Origin: Terribacillus sp. DMT04
GTDB lineage: Bacteria > Bacillota > Bacilli > Bacillales > Amphibacillaceae
Reading direction: 5' to 3'
Length of the DNA: 64,000 nt
Assembly: GCF_019056395.1 (NCBI RefSeq)
Contig: NZ_CP077639.1
Span: 2,420,001 to 2,484,000 of the forward strand
Made by a program: the position numbers and the translations under genes. Below the pieces are notes generated by a model. It ran no database searches. It was not told the origin of the DNA and worked only from the letters and a program-made list of their open reading frames with translations. Within the stretch, counting starts at the first letter, position 1. Every line of letters begins with the position of its first letter. Positions 44,921-55,031 of this stretch are shown here, piece by piece.

Positions 44921-45003
44921 GCATGAACACTCCTTTTTTGATTCGGCGCTCCCTTATATTTCTATACCCCAATCATGTAGAAGTCATGTATAGAAAACAG
45001 AAA

Positions 45004-45047
45004 GAGACCGCAAATAATCCATACAACGTATAGATATTTACGGTCTC
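45004..45047 (-). promoter_or_regulatory. GlpP antitermination hairpin in the glpD leader
   Basis: GAGACCG / CGGTCTC stem extended by TAAATA/TATTTG pairs and followed by a broken T run on the minus strand. As in B. subtilis, GlpP bound to glycerol 3-phosphate should let RNA polymerase pass. A TATACT -10 lies about 45 bases upstream of it. Confidence 0.75.
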
Positions 45048-45119
45048 TCCAATGTCTCGGGCCGAATCATTAACTTGTAAATTCAGTATAACACGTTCGG
45101 CCGGAATTGAAAAGTTATA

Positions 45120-47455
<2,336 letters not shown>

Positions 47456-47481
47456 TGTGATTGTCCCCTTTGTTGATATTT

Positions 47482-47500
47482 TTTGGAGAGCGCTTTCATA
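47482..47500 (-). promoter_or_regulatory. Possible second cre in the glpF leader
   Basis: TGAAAGCGCTCTCC on the minus strand differs from the cre consensus TGWAANCGNTNWCA in the last base. It lies about 30 bases before the glpF start. Confidence 0.45.
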
Positions 47501-47590
47501 AAGCTTCCAAATTAACGGCACCCCTGTGCTTTCTTAGAAAATAGCTGCATGCATCTAAATATATTGTTAGGAAGCGCTGTCTTTTTGGAT

Positions 47591-47655
47591 ATAAAAAATC
47601 CATTACCAATATAACATAGACAGCCCGTGGCTTTCTAATAAAAAGGTAATGGATT
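47591..47655 (-). promoter_or_regulatory. GlpP antitermination hairpin in the glpF leader
   Basis: AATCCATTACC / GGTAATGGATT perfect 11-bp stem closed over about 37 bases and followed by TTTTTTAT on the minus strand. It ends transcription unless GlpP and glycerol 3-phosphate are present. Confidence 0.85.
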
Positions 47656-47693
47656 CTCCGCATCTCCGATCATTGATATTAACTTATAGGTAG

Positions 47694-47722
47694 ACTTTAC
47701 ACCTAATTGAAAGCGTTGTCAA
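47694..47722 (-). promoter_or_regulatory. glpFK promoter overlapped by a cre site
   Basis: TTGACA and TAAAGT with 17-base spacing on the minus strand. A full-consensus cre, TGAAAGCGTTGTCA (47708-47721, plus orientation), overlaps the -35. CcpA with P-Ser-HPr or P-Ser-Crh should block this promoter on glucose. Confidence 0.85.
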
Positions 47723-47726
47723 CAAC

Positions 47727-48269
47727 TTACCACAAACTTTTTTTCGAAGTGGAGACCGCTGTTGCACCCGCTTCCAGTGCGGCTTCAATATGTTCTGAGC
47801 TGCGAATCAGCCCTCCAGCAATAACTGGAATGCGTGTATTTTCGGCTACTTCTTTTATCATATGAGGAATTAACCCTGGCAGCACCTCGATATAATCAGG
47901 CTGGGTCTTCTTAATAAGTGAAAGATTATGATTAAGTGCATGCCCATCAATTAAAAATAAGCGCTGTACTGCAGTTATCTTATATTTTTTAGCTGCATGA
48001 ATCACATTCGTACGCGTAGAAATCACGCCATCCGGTTTTAAACGCTGACAGACAAAGTCCATTCCAGCATCATCTGTTTTCAAGCCTTGAATTAAATCGA
48101 CATGCAAAAACACTTTCTTTCCAGCTTTCTTCGCATATTTAATCTGAGAAGGAAGCTGCGCAATTCTTGTTTCGAGCAGGACCATCATATTCATATCGTC
48201 TCGCTGCAGCAATTCATCAAAATCTCGTTCATTACGTGCAGCAGGCAAAATCCGCTGACCCAAATCCAT
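47727..48269 (-). CDS. glpP: Glycerol uptake operon antiterminator
   Basis: 180 residues from ATG after GGAGG. The TIM-like GlpP fold shows QRILPAARNERDFDELL, KKVFLHVDLIQGLKTDD, KPDGVISTRTNVIHAAKK and PVIAGGLIRSSEHIEAALEAGATAVSTS. It binds glycerol 3-phosphate and then the leader RNAs of glpD and glpFK. It directly precedes glpFK. Confidence 0.95.
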   Translation of the reverse strand: MDLGQRILPAARNERDFDELLQRDDMNMMVLLETRIAQLPSQIKYAKKAGKKVFLHVDLIQGLKTDDAGMDFVCQRLKPDGVISTRTNVIHAAKKYKITAVQRLFLIDGHALNHNLSLIKKTQPDYIEVLPGLIPHMIKEVAENTRIPVIAGGLIRSSEHIEAALEAGATAVSTSKKSLW

Positions 48270-48300
48270 ATTATTCCTCCTTATAAAACAAGCAGACACA

Positions 48301-48810
48301 CTAAGTTGTCTGCTTGTTCTTACGTTGTTCTGCTGTATAAATAATCTGCATCGGATTACCGCCGACCATTGCACCAGGCGGCACATCCCGGTTTACTAGT
48401 GTGGCAGCCGATACGACCGCTCCATCACCAATTGTAACCCCTGGCAGGATTGTCGTATTCGCACCGATCATCGCATTGTCTCCAATAACAACATCACCGA
48501 GCCGGTATTCTGACGTCAAGTATTCATGGGCCAGAATCGTTGTATTGTAACCAATTATCGTATTTCTGCCGATTGTAATGCGCTCCGGATAAAGAAAATC
48601 AGGAACAACCATAACAGCAAGAGCTGTTTCTTGCCCAATCTTCATATTGAGCATCGACCGGTACAGCCGATTCTTTACACCAAGAAAGGGTGTGTAACGT
48701 CCAACCTGGATAACGATGAAGTTTTTGACAACTTTCCAAAAAGAAATCGTCTTGTATAGCTGCCAAAGTGAATTTGGCCCTTTAACGGGATAACTTTCCG
48801 TTTTCCGCAT
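48301..48810 (-). CDS. yvoF: Hexapeptide-repeat acyltransferase (YvoF-like)
   Basis: 169 residues. C-terminal left-handed beta helix of hexapeptide repeats (ITIGRNTIIGYNTTIL, VVIGDNAMIGANTTIL, VTIGDGAVVSAATLV) as in maltose/galactoside acetyltransferases. Acceptor unknown. It overlaps the ppaX end by 29 bases, the same hprK-lgt-ppaX-yvoF order as B. subtilis but without yvoD. Confidence 0.88.
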   Translation of the reverse strand: MRKTESYPVKGPNSLWQLYKTISFWKVVKNFIVIQVGRYTPFLGVKNRLYRSMLNMKIGQETALAVMVVPDFLYPERITIGRNTIIGYNTTILAHEYLTSEYRLGDVVIGDNAMIGANTTILPGVTIGDGAVVSAATLVNRDVPPGAMVGGNPMQIIYTAEQRKNKQTT

Positions 48811-49456
48811 CTGCTTCTTCCTTTACAATCTCCAGTAGATCACGCATATCCTCCAGCATATAATCCGGTTTGTACGCTGCCAGCGTTTGTTTGCCTTTAA
48901 TTGACCAAGCCACTCCCGCGGCCTTCGCACCAGCATTTTGACCAGATTCGATATCATGATAATTGTCACCAACCATAATTGCTTCCTCCGGCGTACTTCC
49001 AAGTGCCTCCAGCGCTTTTAAAACTGGTTCAGGATGCGGTTTTGGCTGACTGATATCATCATACCCGATAACCACATCAAATAGTCCATCCAGTCCGCAC
49101 ACAGTGATACCGCGCTCCGCCGTCTCTCGGATTTTCGTTGTGACGATACCAAGCTTAAAACCTGCCTGTTTTAACTGCTGCAATGTTTCCACTACATAAG
49201 GGTAAGCTTCTACATACGCATCGTGATGTTCCAAATTGTGTTTCCGGTAAGCTGCAATCATGTCATCCGCTCGTGCCGGATCAATATTCATAAAGACATC
49301 TTTGAGCGGCGGACCGATGAACGGAAGCAATTCCTCCTGCTCATATTTCCGCCCTGTAAAGTGCTCCAATGTTGCTGTGTAAGAAGCTAGAATAAGGCTG
49401 TTCGACTCAATTAAGGTGCCATCCAAATCAAACAGCAATGTCGTAATGGGCATCAT
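48782..49456 (-). CDS. ppaX: Pyrophosphatase PpaX
   Basis: 224 residues, HAD superfamily. Motif I LFDLDGTLIES, motif II IVTTKIRET and motif IV MVGDNYHDIESGQNAGAK. In B. subtilis PpaX removes pyrophosphate formed by the phosphorolysis of P-Ser-HPr by HprK, so it supports the sensor kinase encoded two genes upstream. AAAGGAGATAAG precedes two adjacent ATGs. Confidence 0.93.
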   Translation of the reverse strand: MMPITTLLFDLDGTLIESNSLILASYTATLEHFTGRKYEQEELLPFIGPPLKDVFMNIDPARADDMIAAYRKHNLEHHDAYVEAYPYVVETLQQLKQAGFKLGIVTTKIRETAERGITVCGLDGLFDVVIGYDDISQPKPHPEPVLKALEALGSTPEEAIMVGDNYHDIESGQNAGAKAAGVAWSIKGKQTLAAYKPDYMLEDMRDLLEIVKEEADAENGKLSR

Positions 49457-49468
49457 CTTATCTCCTTT

Positions 49469-50293
49469 CTATTTTTTATCTTTATAATGAGGCGTATTTG
49501 CCCCTGGGCGACGCCGGATAATACAGATGATTACGGCTAGTACGATACCGATAATCGAGACCACTTGTGCCGCGCGTAAACCTTCCGCCACCAAACTATC
49601 TGTACGCATTCCTTCTATGAAGAAGCGTCCGAAGCTATACCAAGCGAGGTAGAACAAGAACATTTCCCCGCGCTTCAAATTTACTCTGCGCAAGAGCAGC
49701 AAGATGACAAATCCAAGAATATTCCATAACGATTCATATAGGAATGTCGGATGATACAAGACTCCATCAATACACATTTGATTATTAATAAAATCTGGCA
49801 GGTATTGAATGAAGTTTTGGTAAGCTTCTTGTGAAACAGGTCCCCCATGTGCTTCTTGGTTCATAAAGTTACCCCAGCGTCCAATACCTTGTGCAAGGAT
49901 CAAACTTGGCGCCGCGATATCTGCAAGCTTCCAAAAAGAAATTTTCTTTACACGGCAGAATAGCAGGGCTGTAATAACAGAACCAATTAAAGCACCATGG
50001 ATGGCGATACCGCCTTCCCATATCGCAAACACTTTCCAAAATGGTCCATTGGCGTAATTTTCCCATTCAAAAGCAACATAGTATATGCGTGCACTAATAA
50101 TGGCTGTCGGAATAGCAAAAACCAAAAAATCAACAAATGTGTCTTTATGTAATCCCAGTCTTTTCGATTCACGGATTGCCAGCCACAACCCCAGCGCAGC
50201 TCCTAAAGCGATAATGACGCCGTACCAATAGATTGTAATAGAACCGAGCTGCAAAAACACCCGGTCCAATGCTTGTCCTTCACACATTTCCAT
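49469..50293 (-). CDS. lgt: Prolipoprotein diacylglyceryl transferase
   Basis: 274 residues, about seven membrane helices. Lgt signature [20 protein letters not shown] and the HGALIG motif. It attaches diacylglycerol to the lipobox cysteine of prelipoproteins such as the SsuA, DctP and DUF4467-like proteins of this window. I start at MEMCEGQ, 11 bases after GGAGG, overlapping hprK by 14 bases; starts up to 36 bases earlier are possible. Confidence 0.94.
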   Translation of the reverse strand: MEMCEGQALDRVFLQLGSITIYWYGVIIALGAALGLWLAIRESKRLGLHKDTFVDFLVFAIPTAIISARIYYVAFEWENYANGPFWKVFAIWEGGIAIHGALIGSVITALLFCRVKKISFWKLADIAAPSLILAQGIGRWGNFMNQEAHGGPVSQEAYQNFIQYLPDFINNQMCIDGVLYHPTFLYESLWNILGFVILLLLRRVNLKRGEMFLFYLAWYSFGRFFIEGMRTDSLVAEGLRAAQVVSIIGIVLAVIICIIRRRPGANTPHYKDKK

Positions 50294-51236
50294 TTGTAAG
50301 GTCGCCTCCATCGTCTTGTCCGTTCTCAATCATTTTTGTGAGCCGCTGTGAAAATTCCTCTGCTGCATTTACGCCCATCCGCTTCAGACGGTAGTTCATC
50401 GCAGCAACTTCAATAATGACAGCCAAGTTACGTCCAGGACGAACAGGAACTGTCATCTTCGGCACATCCACATCCATGATTTTCATCGTTTCTTCATCGA
50501 GACCAACTCGATCATATTGTTTTGATTGGTCCCACGTCTCCAAGTTCATGACAATGGAAATCTTCTTGTGGCTGCGCACCGCTCCAGCACCAAACAAAGT
50601 CATCACGTTAATAATACCTAACCCGCGAATCTCCAGTAAATGCTCAATTAAAGAAGGTGAATTACCAATGAGCGTATCATAATCTTCCTGACGAATTTCG
50701 ACGCTGTCATCCGCTACGAGACGATGTCCGCGCTTCACAAGCTCTAATGCTGTTTCACTCTTTCCGACACCGCTTTGACCGGTTATGAGAATACCAATCC
50801 CATAGATATCAACCAATACTCCATGCACAGCTGTGAATGGTGCAAACTTTGCTTCGAGGAAGTTAGTAATTCGGCTGATTACGCGTGTCGTCTTATGCGG
50901 AGAGCGCAAAATCGGAACACCTGCCGCTTGTGCTGCGTCCATCATTTCTGTTGGCACTTCTTGTCCCCTCGTAATGATAAGAGCTGGTGTTTCTTCTGCA
51001 CACAGTCTAAGAAAACGGTCTTTCTTTTGTTCTGTTGTCAGTTCCTCTAAAAATGAGAGCTCTGTTTTCCCGAACAGCTGCAGTCGATCTTTTGGATAAT
51101 ATTTAAAATAACCTGTTAATTCTATACCAGGACGGGAAATATCACTCATGAAGATTTCGCGTTGAACGCCTGCTTCTCCCGTCAGCAATTCCAGATTGAA
51201 ACGATCTAATAAATCCTGAATGACTACTTTTGTCAT
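50280..51236 (-). CDS. hprK: HPr kinase/phosphorylase
   Basis: 318 residues. P-loop [12 protein letters not shown] in the C-terminal domain and the HprK signature around [19 protein letters not shown]. It phosphorylates Ser 46 of HPr and Crh when fructose 1,6-bisphosphate is high and reverses this with phosphate. With crh, cre sites and the glp genes, the window holds much of the catabolite-control pathway. Confidence 0.97.
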   Translation of the reverse strand: MTKVVIQDLLDRFNLELLTGEAGVQREIFMSDISRPGIELTGYFKYYPKDRLQLFGKTELSFLEELTTEQKKDRFLRLCAEETPALIITRGQEVPTEMMDAAQAAGVPILRSPHKTTRVISRITNFLEAKFAPFTAVHGVLVDIYGIGILITGQSGVGKSETALELVKRGHRLVADDSVEIRQEDYDTLIGNSPSLIEHLLEIRGLGIINVMTLFGAGAVRSHKKISIVMNLETWDQSKQYDRVGLDEETMKIMDVDVPKMTVPVRPGRNLAVIIEVAAMNYRLKRMGVNAAEEFSQRLTKMIENGQDDGGDLTNGNV

Positions 51237-51340
51237 ACGAACCCTCCATCCTAACAATTCTTGTTTATTCTAGCATATTTCCTCAAACGATAGATACCGA
51301 GGCATAAAAAAAGCCTTGCAGCTTCATGCTGCAAGGCCGC

Positions 51341-51697
51341 TTAATCTGTGATACGGTCACGGATGAGCCAGTTAAGTATTAGATTCAGCAGCGCAAGAAT
51401 AATGGCTGCAAGGATTGACGTGCCAAAGCCATCGATGACAAAAGCTTCCCCAATCAATCCCTGTGTTATCATCAACGTAATGGCATTAATGACAAACAGA
51501 AACAGACCGAAAGTGACAGCTGTCAGCGGGAGCGTCAGAACAACAAGTACAGGACGGACAATAAGATTTAATATGGATAAAATAAAACTTGCCAGAATAG
51601 CAGTCCAGTAGCCATCCAAATAGAACGCATCAAACAGATGGGCTACTATAATAAGCGAAACGCCATTCAGCAGAAGTGTCAAAATCCATTTAAGCAT
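51341..51697 (-). CDS. yvlD: YvlD family four-helix membrane protein
   Basis: 118 residues, about four membrane helices (LILNLIVRPVLVVLTLPLTA segment is typical of the phage holin superfamily IV / YvlD proteins). Start is the second ATG, since GGAGG abuts the first. It is 14 bases behind yvlB. In B. subtilis this operon answers cell-envelope stress. Confidence 0.88.
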   Translation of the reverse strand: MLKWILTLLLNGVSLIIVAHLFDAFYLDGYWTAILASFILSILNLIVRPVLVVLTLPLTAVTFGLFLFVINAITLMITQGLIGEAFVIDGFGTSILAAIILALLNLILNWLIRDRITD

Positions 51698-51711
51698 AAA
51701 CATCCTCCATC

Positions 51712-52821
51712 CTATGGCAGCACCCAGACAGACCCCGTTTTCGTGTTCGCTTCCAAATGCAATTTTTCATTTACAGCAGGAAACGTCTCGAATTTTAATG
51801 CCTTCTTGACGACTTCCTTTGCTTCTTCGATCACAATATATTCATCCAAATCACAATGCAGCGAGCCGATATTCGTTGTAATTCGCCCATTCAGCGGAAT
51901 AGCCGCCAATGATTTTAAGCGAATACTGCCGTTGGTCGCCTTAAAGAACGCACTGTCCGGATCTTCGTTATGCCATTCGCAATGTATACTTCCATTGAAG
52001 GTCTGTGCATCCAGTTTGCGAAAGCTGCCTTCCAGACGAAGCGAGCCATTAACAGATTCACAAAGCAAATCCTTTGCATAAACTTGCTTCAACTTAATAC
52101 TGCCATTGGATGTCTCGGCACTCACGATGGAGCCGCCTCCTCCTTGCAAATCAATGTTTCCATTTGTCGTTTTGCAATACATCGTCACACTGCTGACAGA
52201 CTCCGAACGAATCGTGCCATTGAATGTTTTCAAAATACATTCATCATAAACAGTTTCCGGCACGTATAGGGTGATGTCGGGCTTGATTCGTTTATCCTGA
52301 AGCGAAAACTGCAGCTTCCCGTCTGATACAGCAAAATAAGCCTTGTCGATGAACCGCTTCCGAGCAGCCTGTTCATCTTCTTCTGCGTAGACCTTTGCTT
52401 TTGTTTCCAGTCTAGCCAACGGTTCATTCCAACTTTTAATCGTTAAAGAACCGTTATAAATTTTCAGCTCCACTTTTTTGAACAGCTCATCTGTCTGAAA
52501 AATATGATCCACTGTATAATGATCACCAAAGTTCAAATCCAAATCAGCATTCTTAATTTTAGTGAATGCTTGCTGCATATATTGCAGCACCTTCGGCCCG
52601 ACTGGCTTTCGCTTAGCAGTCTTGGCTGTACGCTGCGACTCAGATTCTTTTCCAGCTGAGATCAGCTCCTGCACGACCGGCTCTTGCTTCTGTTCTTTCT
52701 TTTCTTCCTGAACAGCACCAAAGGCGCGTTCATCCAGTGCGGCAAGCTGCAATTCTGCTTCCTCTGCAGTCAGATTTCCTTCTTCCAGCTGCTTCAGGAT
52801 ACGCTTTCTCTCTGTTCTCAT
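51712..52821 (-). CDS. yvlB: YvlB-like DUF4097 protein
   Basis: 369 residues from the ATG after AAAAGGAGGC. An N-terminal helical SHOCT-like/regulator segment (RTERKRILKQLEEGNLTAEEA) is followed by a long beta-helix of DUF4097 repeats, seen as repeated NGS-containing strands (KTTNGNIDLQ, ETSNGSIKLKQ, ESVNGSLRLEG, QTFNGSIHCE, KATNGSIRLKS). Function unknown; linked to yvlD and envelope stress. Confidence 0.9.
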   Translation of the reverse strand: MRTERKRILKQLEEGNLTAEEAELQLAALDERAFGAVQEEKKEQKQEPVVQELISAGKESESQRTAKTAKRKPVGPKVLQYMQQAFTKIKNADLDLNFGDHYTVDHIFQTDELFKKVELKIYNGSLTIKSWNEPLARLETKAKVYAEEDEQAARKRFIDKAYFAVSDGKLQFSLQDKRIKPDITLYVPETVYDECILKTFNGTIRSESVSSVTMYCKTTNGNIDLQGGGGSIVSAETSNGSIKLKQVYAKDLLCESVNGSLRLEGSFRKLDAQTFNGSIHCEWHNEDPDSAFFKATNGSIRLKSLAAIPLNGRITTNIGSLHCDLDEYIVIEEAKEVVKKALKFETFPAVNEKLHLEANTKTGSVWVLP

Positions 52822-52848
52822 ACACAGCCTCCTTTTCACATATACGAA

Positions 52849-53523
52849 TTATATGCTTTTGAAGTTCCAAGTATAGAAAGTCTCTTCTTTAAAATGCTCC
52901 ATCGCGATTGCTTCCATGTTTTCTTCAGTTAGTTGTTCACCAGTAACGTTTCCAAGCACACCTTGTGCCTGTGATGCATGGCAAAGAATCGCCTTTACTT
53001 TTGTTTTGACGAACGGGCGAATATCTTGCACGACGTCAGGTTTCCCCAGAATCTCTTGGTAGCCGCGCATGAATGCTTGCGCCCAAACAGTCGGACGAAT
53101 GCTTTCATCCATCTTCGAAACTGCATCAATAGCTGCTGCGCCAAGCGCATTATGGTCAGGATGTACAGCATATTCTGGGTAATGTGTAATGACTAGTGAC
53201 GGTTGAATGTCATCCAGATAGCTCTTTAGATTTTCACTTACTTTTGAAAGGTCTTCAAATTCTAGTACCTTATCGCGGTAACCGAGCATTTTTAATTCCA
53301 CATCCATTACCTTGCAAGCATCCTGCAATTCCTTTTTACGGATTTCCGGCAGTGATTCGCGCGTTGCAAATGTCGGGTTCCCCATATTGCGGCCCATTTC
53401 GCCTAGTGTACCGCACAAGTATGTAACCGGCACACCTTCTTCTCTGAACTTGGCAATCGTACCAGCTGCTCCGAAAGCTTCGTCGTCCGGATGCGGAAAG
53501 ATGACTACTACGTGTTTTTCCAT
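52849..53523 (-). CDS. bshB2: Bacillithiol biosynthesis deacetylase BshB2
   Basis: 224 residues of the LmbE family. Zinc ligands in PHPDDEAFG and later HPDH (EYAVHPDHNALG). It removes acetyl from GlcNAc-malate to give GlcN-malate, the second step of bacillithiol synthesis. It forms an operon with the YojF-like gene 15 bases upstream, as yojG-yojF in B. subtilis. Confidence 0.93.
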   Translation of the reverse strand: MEKHVVVIFPHPDDEAFGAAGTIAKFREEGVPVTYLCGTLGEMGRNMGNPTFATRESLPEIRKKELQDACKVMDVELKMLGYRDKVLEFEDLSKVSENLKSYLDDIQPSLVITHYPEYAVHPDHNALGAAAIDAVSKMDESIRPTVWAQAFMRGYQEILGKPDVVQDIRPFVKTKVKAILCHASQAQGVLGNVTGEQLTEENMEAIAMEHFKEETFYTWNFKSI

Positions 53524-53538
53524 GATTATTGCTCCTCC

Positions 53539-53886
53539 TTAGAACGCTGTCTCGCTTATTTCCAATGCAACCATCAAACGGCCTTCTCGATCATGACCAG
53601 CCATCAGCAGACGATTCTTATCATCCAATTCCCAGGCATTGAGTCCTTCTGCATATACCCAGCCGTTTTCTGTTTTCAGACCAACACGGTAGGCAGTGCC
53701 TGCACCTTTAATCTTGCCGTGCTCATACGTCACTTGTGCATTGCGGATAAATGCACCCACATTGTACGCTTTTTCATTTACATGATTAGCATATGCACCA
53801 TTTGTCGTTTCAAGATGTATAAACACTTTTTTACCAGCAAATTCATCTATATGTTGTTGCACTTCATTTATATCAATTGGCTTCAA
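53539..53886 (-). CDS. yojF: YojF family protein (DUF1806)
   Basis: 115 residues. Mixed alpha/beta fold opening MKPIDINEVQQHIDEFAGKK and containing GAFIRNAQVTYEHGKIKG and the AYRVGLKTENGWVYAEGL strand pair, matching YojF. Function unknown but always next to bshB2. GGAGCGAC-type site precedes ATG. Confidence 0.88.
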   Translation of the reverse strand: MKPIDINEVQQHIDEFAGKKVFIHLETTNGAYANHVNEKAYNVGAFIRNAQVTYEHGKIKGAGTAYRVGLKTENGWVYAEGLNAWELDDKNRLLMAGHDREGRLMVALEISETAF

Positions 53887-54054
53887 CTTAAGTCGCTCCT
53901 TCCAAGCTATATCTAAACAAATATTTTACTACAAATTCAAATAGAATGCTCCTAATGTTGATTATAGGAGAAAATTATACCCAAGAGAGCTGACTTGTCC
54001 CTCATCGCGCTGCAGATTAGGAACCTCATACATTTCTCGTCACAGCTTAAAGTA

Positions 54055-54549
54055 TTAACTAAAATAGAGGTCTTCAAATTTCTCCTTGTCTATTTGTTTT
54101 GTTAAATCCAAAAAATACGTGCTTTGCCACTGTTGTGTTTTCGTTGCATTTTTATTTAAATCCGCTTCCCAATCGGGATACACTCTTATCGCCACCTTTC
54201 CTTTATTATGATCATCTCGTAAAACACCCTTTTTATGTAGAATTGCTTTTGGGAAGATAAATTGACCTTTAAGATGACCATCTATAATAGTAATGACGAT
54301 TTTTTTCGGACTTTCCTCATATGTAAACGCCTGATTCTGGTTATGAGCGTTCTTCTCCCAGAAAACCACAAAGTACCCTTTCTTATTTGGTGTTAACTTA
54401 GCCCGCCGACTTCGAAATATAGAGTGTCTGACAAAGAAGGTTGCCCCTTCATATTCCTCGTTCTGCGTTTCATAATACACGTTATGTAACTGCTCTTCGC
54501 CAAAGTTAGCTAGTAATTCATCTATCATTTTTAAAGATTGAAACACCAA
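54055..54549 (-). CDS. mepB: MepB family protein
   Basis: 164 residues. The central FFVRHSIFRSRRAKLTPNKKGYFVVFWEK and GQFIFPKAILHKKGVL segments and the end VYPDWEADLNKNATKTQQWQ match MepB of the Staphylococcus mepRAB locus. Its role there is unclear. Here no MepA or MepR lies beside it. GGGGAGG precedes the start. Confidence 0.85.
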   Translation of the reverse strand: MVFQSLKMIDELLANFGEEQLHNVYYETQNEEYEGATFFVRHSIFRSRRAKLTPNKKGYFVVFWEKNAHNQNQAFTYEESPKKIVITIIDGHLKGQFIFPKAILHKKGVLRDDHNKGKVAIRVYPDWEADLNKNATKTQQWQSTYFLDLTKQIDKEKFEDLYFS

Positions 54550-54573
54550 ATCTCCTCCCCGCGCCTTGCAGTT

Positions 54574-54999
54574 TCGTTATAAAATAAGAAGCTGGGACGT
54601 AATTAAAAAGCGAGAGCTCAAAAACGAACAAACATATCTAGCCGCCGCTCCGGCAGAACACTCCGCTTTCCACGGGCACGGCCTCAGCCTCCTCGTGGAA
54701 AAGCACCACTGCGGGGTCTTCAGCTCGCGCTATTCCCGTAGGAGTCTACGTTTTCTGCCTACGCTAGTTTAGATAAACGTCAAAAAAAAACGAACTTAAG
54801 TGAATCTTAGTTGGGACTAACCCCCGTTTCTGAGACAGGGATCAAAAAACCTTCAAATAGCCGATTGCCGGTATTGTATCGATGATTGGTTGTTTTTTTG
54901 TCTCAGTCTATGGGGTCAGTCCCGTTTAAAGATTCACGTCAAAGTTTGGGTTTTTCTTTAGCTTAAATAATTATGTCCCAGCCTCGTTATAAAATAAGA
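54574..54999. mobile_element. Nonautonomous MITE-like element with inverted termini and 16-bp flanking repeats
   Basis: TCGTTATAAAATAAGA occurs at 54574-54589 and again at 54984-54999. Between them, GCTGGGACGTAATTA (54591-54605) and TAATTATGTCCCAGC (54968-54982) are inverted with one mismatch. The interior (about 394 bases) has no gene. It includes a nested inverted repeat (GTGAATCTTA ... near 54800, matched near 54940, with CTGAGACA/TGTCTCAG inside) and a GC-rich block (CTCCGCTTTCCACGGGCACG) of a kind seen in intergenic repeats of Bacillaceae. Same-family copies elsewhere in the genome are expected. Confidence 0.75.
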
Positions 55000-55021
55000 C
55001 CCACCAGTGAAGGTGGGTCTT
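54990..55021 (-). terminator. Terminator of uvrA
   Basis: AAGACCCACC / GGTGGGTCTT stem with TTATTTT on the minus strand. The T tract is part of the 16-bp repeat flanking the MITE. Confidence 0.8.
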
Positions 55022-55031
55022 ACCGTACAAA

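Noticed and set aside
51341-51697. YvlD as part of a prophage because of the holin superfamily label
   Set aside because: It is in the conserved yvlB-yvlD operon with no phage genes; the label is only fold-level.
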